Assembly: GCA_945878705.1 (NCBI GenBank)
Contig: CAMCUE010000082.1
Coordinates: forward strand, 1-5,673
Direction: 5' to 3'
Length of the DNA: 5,673 nt
Source: Ferrithrix thermotolerans DSM 19514
Lineage (GTDB): Bacteria; Actinomycetota; Acidimicrobiia; Acidimicrobiales; Ilumatobacteraceae
Shown here piece by piece: positions 1 through 5,286 of the stretch. Under the pieces are notes generated by a model. That model did no database searches, was not told the DNA's origin, and saw only the letters and a program-made list of their open reading frames with translations. The translations under genes were made by a program, and so were the position numbers. Each line of letters opens with the position of its first letter. Within the stretch, counting starts at the first letter, position 1.

Positions 1-2
1 TG

Positions 3-458
3 CTTTCAGCCACTGATATCAAACTTCTGGGATTCACCCAGATCCTCGAATTAACAACGCGCGATTTTTATAAATTCGTAGTTGGCCGTAAATCTCTGAG
101 CGACGACGAAAGCCTGATGCTCGCCCAGTTTCACGCACACCATGTCGCCTACGAGCAGACAATAAATGGACTACTCGGTAAGAACGCAGTTTCCGTACGA
201 GACGATGCAATGTATGTAGGTTTTCTGCAAAAACTTTCGGAGTCACCAAATGTTTGGACTGCACTGTTACAAATTGAAAATTCACTTATCACAACTCACT
301 CAAAGTCAATTGAAACCATTGAATCTGCAAAAGTCGCTGCGGTTATCGCTTCAATGATCACAATTGAAGCACGCCATGCCGCAATTCTTGCCACGATGAC
401 TTCGACAAATCTTTCTCTAGCTTTAGACAACAGCGAATCTGTGTTGGTTGTGTCATGA
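3..458 (+). CDS. Ferritin-like domain protein, 5'-truncated by the window edge
   Basis: The frame is open from base 3 to a TGA at 456-458 (151 residues visible). The first internal ATG, at 117, is not the true start, because conserved ferritin-like sequence lies upstream of it. Numbering from base 3, the four-helix pattern shows E16 (LELTTRDFY), H44/H46/H47 (FHAHH), E92 (QIENSL) and E122-x-x-H125 in an EARHAA motif. These are plausible di-iron ligands of the Ferritin_2-like (PF13668-type) superfamily. E92 to E122 is 30 residues, identical to the spacing in the next gene, so the two are paralogues. Its stop overlaps the next start as ATGA, which implies translational coupling. Family knowledge suggests iron binding or iron-dependent redox chemistry; the substrate and actual activity are unknown. 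Whether it carries an export signal cannot be seen because the N-terminus is outside the window. Confidence 0.82.
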   Translation, partial: LSATDIKLLGFTQILELTTRDFYKFVVGRKSLSDDESLMLAQFHAHHVAYEQTINGLLGKNAVSVRDDAMYVGFLQKLSESPNVWTALLQIENSLITTHSKSIETIESAKVAAVIASMITIEARHAAILATMTSTNLSLALDNSESVLVVS

Positions 459-1264
459 TCGCTCTAACACGACGCGAACTTCTTCGATTGAGCGGGGTCT
501 CACTCGCATCCGGACTAGTACTTGCTGCTTGCGGCAAACAAGATGGGGTTGTTGATGACAACGCAATCACAATTCTTGGCCAATCGCCAGTTACAACACC
601 TTTGGCTGATGCCGAAGTAACTGATGCAGTCTTGCTTCGTACTGCTGCATCACTCGAATACAACGCGATTGAAACTTATGCAACTGCTCTTGAATCCAAA
701 CTTCTCACTGGTGATCTCAAGAAAGTTGCTGAGATGGCAAAGCGTTTTTCTGATGATCACCAACAACACGCGAATGCAGTCAATGCACTGGCTGTAAAAC
801 TTGGAGCAAAAGAATACCGTTGTGGCAATTCTCGAATCAACGATGCGTACCTTGCTCCAGCGTTGAAGATAATTACCGAATCTGATAATCCAAATTCGGC
901 AATTGATATCGTCGCCCTTGCACATGCTGTAGAAAATCTCGCCGCGCAAACATACCAAGGTGTTGTCGAGTTGTTGAGCGACCCAATGTTGCGCGCTGAT
1001 GCAATGCGCATCGGGCAACAAGAAGCAAGACACGCGGCACTTCTCGCACAAGTTTTGAATCCGGGTCTTGACCATGTCGGCCCGACATCAGATGAAAAGA
1101 CCGGCAAAGCAAATATTGCTGCAGTTCCGTCGGCGTTTGGCTCACTTGCAAATATTCAACTGACGATCGGAAAGCCAAAGCCTGACGGCTCGCGAACTAT
1201 TCTTCTCCTTGAAACGCCAAGCCTGAACTCGCTCGTCTACGACTTTGTCGCCTGCCAAGCATAA
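455..1264 (+). CDS. Exported ferritin-like domain lipoprotein (Tat-type signal)
   Basis: This 269-residue protein starts at the ATG that overlaps the previous stop (ATGA, 455-458), so it is probably translated by coupling; no Shine-Dalgarno is visible. The N-terminus has a twin arginine (R6-R7), a hydrophobic stretch, and a lipobox L23-A24-A25-C26, which predicts Tat export and lipid anchoring at C26 on the outer face of the membrane. A ferritin-like four-helix domain spans about residues 55-202, with candidate iron ligands E68 (SLEY), H102 and H105 (DDHQQH), E160 (AVENLA) and E190-x-x-H193 (EARHAA). Helix 2 offers HxxH rather than the usual ExxH of bacterioferritins, so the metal site may differ. 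A C-terminal segment (about 205-269, containing a LLETPSLNSLVY stretch) follows the bundle. It is a paralogue of its upstream neighbour and may form a heteromer with it; that is inference. Physiological role unknown: iron sequestration or peroxide handling at the cell surface are candidates. Confidence 0.88.
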   Translation: MIALTRRELLRLSGVSLASGLVLAACGKQDGVVDDNAITILGQSPVTTPLADAEVTDAVLLRTAASLEYNAIETYATALESKLLTGDLKKVAEMAKRFSDDHQQHANAVNALAVKLGAKEYRCGNSRINDAYLAPALKIITESDNPNSAIDIVALAHAVENLAAQTYQGVVELLSDPMLRADAMRIGQQEARHAALLAQVLNPGLDHVGPTSDEKTGKANIAAVPSAFGSLANIQLTIGKPKPDGSRTILLLETPSLNSLVYDFVACQA

Positions 1265-1281
1265 AACTTCGCCAATACACT
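1252..1281 (+). promoter_or_regulatory. Candidate rnpB promoter
   Basis: CTGCCA (1252-1257, 4 of 6 to TTGACA) and TACACT (1276-1281, matching the key T-A...T of TATAAT) are 18 nt apart. They would place a start near 1288-1290, just before P1 of the RNase P RNA. The -35 half lies inside the end of the ferritin-like gene. The match is weak; read-through from the upstream genes followed by processing is an alternative. Confidence 0.3.
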
Positions 1282-1290
1282 TAACTCAAC

Positions 1291-1670
1291 GGTGAGTCGG
1301 TCAGACGACCGCAGTGTTGTTGTGTTCGCACAACAACATTGAGGAAAGTCGGGACTTCGCAGGACAAAGTGCTGGTGAAAGCCAGGTCGGGGCGACCTGA
1401 TATTTCGTGCAACAGAAAATAAACCGCCGATGAACGATCGTCGCAAGACTTTTGTAACAGGTAAGGATGAAACGGTGCGGTAAGAGCGCACCAGCGCAAT
1501 TGGCAACAATTGCGGCTTGGTACGTCACTTGAAGCAAGGCCATGCAGAGGGCACGAACTGTCCGTTTGCTTTCGAGCAACCCTCGGGTAGGCCGCATAGA
1601 TGGATGGTCGTCAGGATCGACAGGAAACTGTTGAAACTACAAAATCCCGCTTATCGACCGACTCACTGTT
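1291..1670 (+). ncRNA. rnpB: RNase P RNA (bacterial type A-like)
   Basis: This is the catalytic RNA of ribonuclease P, which matures tRNA 5' ends. P1 is a perfect 11-bp helix, 1292-1302 with 1656-1666. P3 is a 10-bp hairpin with a TTCG loop (1315-1324/1329-1338). CR I (GAGGAAAGTC, 1341-1350) and CR V (ending CCGCTTAT) support P4-region pairing: CGGGA 1350-1354 with TCCCG 1645-1649. The core contains ACAGAAA (1412-1418), AAACCGCCGATG, and GGTAAGGATGAAACGGTGCGGTAAGAG, with the 1474-1479/1487-1492 stem. P12 is gcaattg-GCAA-caattgc (1496-1513). P16/P17 is GAGGG 1547-1551 with CCCTC 1580-1584, capped by TTGCT-TTCG-AGCAA. The tRNA CCA-binding GGGTAGG is at 1585-1591. P19 is TCGACAG-GAAA-CTGTTGA (1617-1634). 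P18 appears absent, because GGTAGGCCGC runs directly into TAGATGGATG. CR V reads ACAAAATCC instead of the usual ACAGAAYCC. Exact ends are estimated from P1. Confidence 0.96.
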
Positions 1671-1689
1671 ACCCAAAATTTATGATCCA

Positions 1690-2178
1690 TTAAATACTTT
1701 TAGTTGCCCGCTGAAGTTCGCCTCGTTTAAAAAATGCGTGGCGATTATTGATATTGGATAGCGAGAAATATCGCCAGGCGATGATGCAGGCGATAACACC
1801 GAATAGTTCAAGGGGTAAATTCACTAGTCCACGATCAATCGACGGTAAAGATTTATTGCTCAGCGCTGTGCCCGTGAACGGCCACCAAAAAACTTTCGTG
1901 TCAGTAAACGCACCGTCATATATCAAGTGCATGAACATACCGATTGGTATTGCTAGCAACCTTTGACGAATCGGGCGACGACCTGCAGTTGCGATCATTA
2001 TACAAAACAGCACCGAGATGCTTGTTACCACACTGTGCATTGGCCCTACTGCCCCGCGCAGACCGTCAACAAAGTCTGGTACCAAAGCCGCAATTGCCAG
2101 CAGTCGATAATCAAACTTCGGATCACGAAACACAAACCAAACTGACCAAATCGAAGTTGCAATAAACCAAAAAAACAT
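1690..2178 (-). CDS. Small membrane protein, DUF457/YdjM-like putative metal-dependent hydrolase
   Basis: This 162-residue protein starts at ATG 2178, the first possible start after an in-frame stop, and is preceded by an AAGG Shine-Dalgarno. About four hydrophobic segments are visible (roughly residues 1-17, 25-40, 48-65 and 118-138, with another around 74-87), so it should sit in the cytoplasmic membrane. Between and within them are acidic and histidine residues placed as in the DUF457/YdjM family of putative membrane-bound hydrolases: P34-D35-x-x-D38, H48-S49, H84-x-x-x-D88, and a W98-W99-P100 stretch after the last of these. The family is named for presumed metal-dependent hydrolysis, but no substrate is established that I know of. 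It is last in the operon, 29 nt after the zinc-ribbon gene, which could suggest an envelope role alongside the penicillin-binding protein; that is a weak inference. The C-terminus is basic and soluble (KRGELQRATKS). Confidence 0.72.
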   Translation of the reverse strand: MFFWFIATSIWSVWFVFRDPKFDYRLLAIAALVPDFVDGLRGAVGPMHSVVTSISVLFCIMIATAGRRPIRQRLLAIPIGMFMHLIYDGAFTDTKVFWWPFTGTALSNKSLPSIDRGLVNLPLELFGVIACIIAWRYFSLSNINNRHAFFKRGELQRATKSI

Positions 2179-2183
2179 AGTTA

Positions 2184-2187
2184 CCTT
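2184..2187 (-). promoter_or_regulatory. Ribosome binding site of the DUF457-like gene
   Basis: On the minus strand the sequence reads AAGG-taact-ATG, an AAGG core 5 nt before the start at 2178. It is the only convincing Shine-Dalgarno core in this window and supports that start codon. Confidence 0.55.
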
Positions 2188-2193
2188 AACTAA

Positions 2194-2211
2194 TCACTAG
2201 ATAGTCACTAG
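2194..2211. repeat. Short direct repeat TCACTAG x2
   Basis: TCACTAG occurs at 2194-2200 and 2205-2211, an 11-nt period (one helical turn), across the stop codon of the zinc-ribbon gene and the leader of the next gene. It may be chance in AT-rich sequence; no function is assigned. Confidence 0.3.
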
Positions 2212-2915
2212 ACAACTAAATAGCAGTCGCAATTCGGGCATTCAGGCAACTCGCCATCTACGATCTTCTTAAGTGCCGCAAGTTCAACTGTTGATAGATC
2301 AAGATGGCACGACTGACAAGTTGCTCTGTGTAAGTCGGCCACCGCTGGCGTTGTTCGCTTGTTTCTTTTCAGGTCATAAAGCTTGATTAATTTCGCATCA
2401 ATATTAGAAGAAGTAGTTGTTCGTTTTGTGTTGAGATCAATTTGCGACTGCTCACACTGCGCAATAGCCGCCGAAAGTGCATGCGTAGCTTGCTCAATAA
2501 TTTCATTTTGTTTGACTATTTGATTGTTTAGTTCGGTTTGTTGTCGATCAAACTGTTCAACTACTTCTAAAAGCTCAAGCTCTCGGTCGTCATTGGCACT
2601 TCTAGCAGCGGTCGCAGTCGCAATCTCGTTTTGCAAAGCTTCTGCTTCTCTTGGGGCGATAATCGTCTTGAGTTGCTGAGCATATTTAGCAATTGATGTC
2701 TCGCATTTATGGTTTGCGACTTCTAAAGTTTCAATGTCTTTTTTAGCAGCCGCGAGTTGTGCATTGACACCGATTAATTCTTTTTTGAAACCATTATTTA
2801 CGGTTGTCGCTGTAGCAAGGTTTGTACGCTCTTCAAGTCTCGCCAAACGATGTTTAAGTTGCAGCAACGCAGTATCAATTTGCTGCAGATCTAGTAATGG
2901 TTTTAGCGCGGTCAC
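2208..2915 (-). CDS. Coiled-coil protein with C-terminal C4 zinc ribbon (CT398/DR0291-like)
   Basis: This 235-residue protein starts with GTG (2915-2913) and shares one base with the TAG stop of the preceding penicillin-binding protein gene, so reinitiation is the likely way it is translated. No clear Shine-Dalgarno is present. Residues 5-185 are almost entirely heptad-rich helix, with a short break around A87-P88-R89-E90-A91-E92, the position of the conserved 'NPREYEAL-x-EI' turn of this family. The C-terminus is a zinc ribbon: C200-x-x-C203 and C226-x-x-C229, with an extra C231, matching the zf-RING_7/C4-type (PF02591) domain. The length and layout fit the widespread bacterial family whose chlamydial member is CT398. 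Members are described as putative nucleic-acid-binding or scaffold proteins; a precise function is not settled. It is the middle gene of the three-gene operon. Confidence 0.9.
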   Translation of the reverse strand: MTALKPLLDLQQIDTALLQLKHRLARLEERTNLATATTVNNGFKKELIGVNAQLAAAKKDIETLEVANHKCETSIAKYAQQLKTIIAPREAEALQNEIATATAARSANDDRELELLEVVEQFDRQQTELNNQIVKQNEIIEQATHALSAAIAQCEQSQIDLNTKRTTTSSNIDAKLIKLYDLKRNKRTTPAVADLHRATCQSCHLDLSTVELAALKKIVDGELPECPNCDCYLVV

Positions 2916-5206
2916 TATGGAGCACCAGTTGTTGTTTGAACATTATTTTGTAATGGTTTGCCACAGTCAAAGAAATACAGACCAAGATTCGTAGACGGCA
3001 CAGGTGAATAAGGGTTCGAGTCAGTTGGAGCAATCGTCGTCCCAGGAGTAAGCACGCTGATCACCACAGTATTGGCAACAGTCGGCTCTGCGCCCTCTAC
3101 GACGACAGTTGTCGTGGTTGTTTTGGCATCTTTTTTACTCAGCGGAACTGTTTTGGCAGGGATTGTGCCAGAGACGACTTGCGCTGGGCATTCAACCCCT
3201 GGCAAATAAAGTCGCAACGGCTGGCGAGTCGGCGCGGGAGGTTTCGGAAAATCAGCTACATCCAGACCTTCGTGGACAACATCCATATATGACTTCCAGA
3301 TCATTGCGGGAAACATTGAACCTTGCACTCCATCTCTCCCCGCGATTACTGGGGCGAATTCTGGAATATTGCCAGAAGTCATCTTGGTGTAGCCCTTTGG
3401 ATCACCAACCCAAACTGCTGTTGCAAATTGCGGAGTGAAGCCAACGAACCACGCGTTGGTGTTGTTGTCTTGCGTGCCGGTCTTGCCTGCTGCCGGACGC
3501 TTGCCGTCGAGTGGAGTTCGTTTTGCCGTGCCCTGTTCGATTACTCCGCGCATCACATCTGTTGCATTATTCGCAACTTCAATCGGCAATGTTTGTTCTG
3601 GCGCAGGTGCTGCATATTGGTACAAAATGGTGCCGTTTGAATCTTCAATTCGCTCAATCATGTATGGCTCACGATGCACACCAGAATTCGCCAGGGTTTG
3701 AATTCCCGATGCCATATCCATTGCGCTCATTTCATTTGCACCTGTTGCGAGACTTGCGTATGGCTGAATCGTAAAAGTTTCTTTGCTCAACCATTCAGAG
3801 GATGCCATGCGGTAGATCGTTGACACGACACGATCAAGACCCACGATCTGAGACAACTTGGCGTACGCGCAGTTGATTGACAGCCAGGTCATCACTCGAA
3901 GTGGCGCAGTTGCTTGACTAACGCCTTTAGTGATCTCAAAAGGTTCTTCTAAATTTTCTGGGTTGGGCAAGGTACACGGCAACGTTCCGTCGATTAAGTC
4001 GTCCGGCTGCACGCCAGCCTGCAATGCGGCAGAAAGAATAAAAAACTTAATGCTTGAACCAGTTTGTCGTCGGCGTAATGCCAAGTTGACTTCACTTTGT
4101 CCAGCTTTGAAGCCAGGCCCTCCGACCATCGCACGGATGGCCCCTGTTTTAGAATCAAGTGAAATTAGCGACGCTGTAATGCCCGCTCTATTTTCTGGCA
4201 ACTGATTTTTGACTGCTTGCTCAGCGGCAGCCTGTGCTTCTAAGTTAAGCGTGGTATAAATCTTTAAGCCGCCCCTAAACAAGGTGCTATGTCGCTGTTG
4301 ATATGTCGTACCTAAAACATCGCTTCGATTCAGCAAATAGTCTTTTGTGAATTCGGTGAAGTAAGTCCGCTCTAAGTTGTTATTTTGCACCTTGGCTAAA
4401 ACTTCTGGAATCTCGGGCTTGTCGCCAATAATTGCTCTTTCTTCTTCACTGAGTAAACCCGTCTCTACAAGACGATCGAGAACTTCTACATACCGGCGGC
4501 GCGAACTATCTGGATGAGTTATCGGGTCATAGGCCGAAGGCGCCTGGATTAGTCCCGCGAGAAAGGCGCCGTTGAGCAAAGTTAACTCGCTGACATCTTT
4601 GCCGAAATATCTCTCAGATGCCGCTTGCAAACCATAAGTATTGTTACCGAGGTAAATAGTGTTCAGATACCGCTCAAGAATTGTCTTCTTCGGAACTTGC
4701 TTTTCTAGCATCGTTGCATAGCGAGCCTGAAGAACTTTGTAACGACCGTTGCGTTCAAATCCTGCTAAAAATTCATTTTTGACAACTTGCATCGTGATTG
4801 TGCTGGCACCTTGTTTGGCACCCAACTGAGTGTTCGACAAGATTGCTCGCGTGAACGACCGAAGGTTGACACCCTTGTGCGAGTTGAATTCGTTGTCCTC
4901 GAGCGCCAGAATCGCCGCTACTACTTCAACTGGAATCTTGTCAATATTCAAGATCTGACTATTTTCTAGCTGATAGACGCCAACCTGTTTACCATTTTCA
5001 TCAAAGACATAACTTCGCTCGGCAAGACCTGAAAACCCATTTAGGACTGGTGGCTTCTGATCATGCGCATTCAGAATTCCCCACGCTCTTGGGGCTATCG
5101 CAGACAAGGTCGCCGTAATAAAAAGTGCACCCGAAATCATCACGATTGTGAGACGAGTGATCAGCAGCCCCCGACTTGTGAGAGCTACGCGCAGAAAATT
5201 CTTCAC
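2915..5206 (-). CDS. Class A (bifunctional) penicillin-binding protein
   Basis: This 763-residue membrane-anchored enzyme should polymerise lipid II glycan strands and crosslink peptidoglycan outside the membrane. GTG at 5206 is the only plausible start: an in-frame stop (5219-5221) lies four codons upstream, and the next starts (residues 22-23) would cut the transmembrane anchor (about 11-38). GT51 domain (about 80-245): E103-D-N-E-F-N-S-H110 (catalytic E103), G133-A-STITMQ140 (usual GGSTITQQ) and ILERYLNTIYLGNNTYG (176-192). Motif 3 reads YKVLQ (156-160) instead of RKxxE. Transpeptidase domain (about 343-600): S384-x-x-K387 nucleophile motif (TGSSIK), S443-I-N445, and K575-T-G-T578. From about 655 a Pro/Thr/Val-rich tail follows, including a run of Thr and Cys at 673 and 748. 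First gene of the operon; transcription probably starts in the 80-nt divergent gap. Confidence 0.97.
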   Translation of the reverse strand: MKNFLRVALTSRGLLITRLTIVMISGALFITATLSAIAPRAWGILNAHDQKPPVLNGFSGLAERSYVFDENGKQVGVYQLENSQILNIDKIPVEVVAAILALEDNEFNSHKGVNLRSFTRAILSNTQLGAKQGASTITMQVVKNEFLAGFERNGRYKVLQARYATMLEKQVPKKTILERYLNTIYLGNNTYGLQAASERYFGKDVSELTLLNGAFLAGLIQAPSAYDPITHPDSSRRRYVEVLDRLVETGLLSEEERAIIGDKPEIPEVLAKVQNNNLERTYFTEFTKDYLLNRSDVLGTTYQQRHSTLFRGGLKIYTTLNLEAQAAAEQAVKNQLPENRAGITASLISLDSKTGAIRAMVGGPGFKAGQSEVNLALRRRQTGSSIKFFILSAALQAGVQPDDLIDGTLPCTLPNPENLEEPFEITKGVSQATAPLRVMTWLSINCAYAKLSQIVGLDRVVSTIYRMASSEWLSKETFTIQPYASLATGANEMSAMDMASGIQTLANSGVHREPYMIERIEDSNGTILYQYAAPAPEQTLPIEVANNATDVMRGVIEQGTAKRTPLDGKRPAAGKTGTQDNNTNAWFVGFTPQFATAVWVGDPKGYTKMTSGNIPEFAPVIAGRDGVQGSMFPAMIWKSYMDVVHEGLDVADFPKPPAPTRQPLRLYLPGVECPAQVVSGTIPAKTVPLSKKDAKTTTTTVVVEGAEPTVANTVVISVLTPGTTIAPTDSNPYSPVPSTNLGLYFFDCGKPLQNNVQTTTGAP

Positions 5207-5215
5207 GGCTTGATG

Positions 5216-5221
5216 ATTCTA
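5216..5221 (-). promoter_or_regulatory. Candidate -10 box of the penicillin-binding protein operon
   Basis: The minus strand reads TAGAAT (5 of 6 to TATAAT), then nine bases, then the GTG start. A start about 7 nt downstream of the box would leave only 2-3 nt of leader, consistent with the missing Shine-Dalgarno. No good -35 box sits 16-18 nt upstream, so this is tentative. Confidence 0.35.
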
Positions 5222-5228
5222 GTTGCGA

Positions 5229-5261
5229 TTAAAGTTCACGAGCCCCAACAGTGACCTTTAA
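5229..5261. repeat. Inverted repeat in the divergent promoter region
   Basis: TTAAAGTTCAC (5229-5239) and GTGACCTTTAA (5251-5261) are reverse complements with one mismatch in 11, separated by 11 nt, so the half-sites are 22 bp apart (about two helical turns). It lies in the 80-nt gap between divergently oriented genes, which fits an operator for a dimeric regulator. No T-run follows on either strand, so a terminator is unlikely. The regulator is unknown. Confidence 0.5.
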
Positions 5262-5286
5262 CCCAATGGGCGACTACTGTTTTCTG

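Noticed and set aside
650..1178. Minus-strand ORFs opposite the second ferritin-like gene
   Set aside because: They are antisense shadows with many Cys/Ser/Arg residues and no family resemblance; the plus strand encodes a clear domain and signal peptide.
1314..1340. TTCG-capped 10-bp hairpin as a stand-alone terminator
   Set aside because: It fits P3 of the RNase P RNA in both position and flanking conserved sequence.
1237..1597. Several minus-strand ORFs (72-98 aa) across the RNase P RNA gene
   Set aside because: They lie antisense to a structured RNA, overlap each other in different frames, and show no recognisable protein pattern.
1671..1698. AT-rich possible terminator hairpin after rnpB
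   Set aside because: The arms (AAATTTA/TAAATA) pair imperfectly, lack GC, and have no proper T-run, so I do not call a terminator.
1748..2165. Plus-strand ORFs of 60-73 aa opposite the DUF457-like gene
   Set aside because: They are unrelated to any family I recognise and lie antisense to a membrane protein with conserved D/H motifs and a ribosome binding site.
3102..3115. Perfect short palindrome ACGACA-GT-TGTCGT
   Set aside because: It falls in the Thr/Val-coding low-complexity tail, where ACN and GTN codons next to each other create such pairs by chance.
3109..3774. Overlapping plus-strand ORFs of 87-109 aa inside the penicillin-binding protein gene
   Set aside because: They are antisense to the well-supported transpeptidase domain and have no start signals or domain features.
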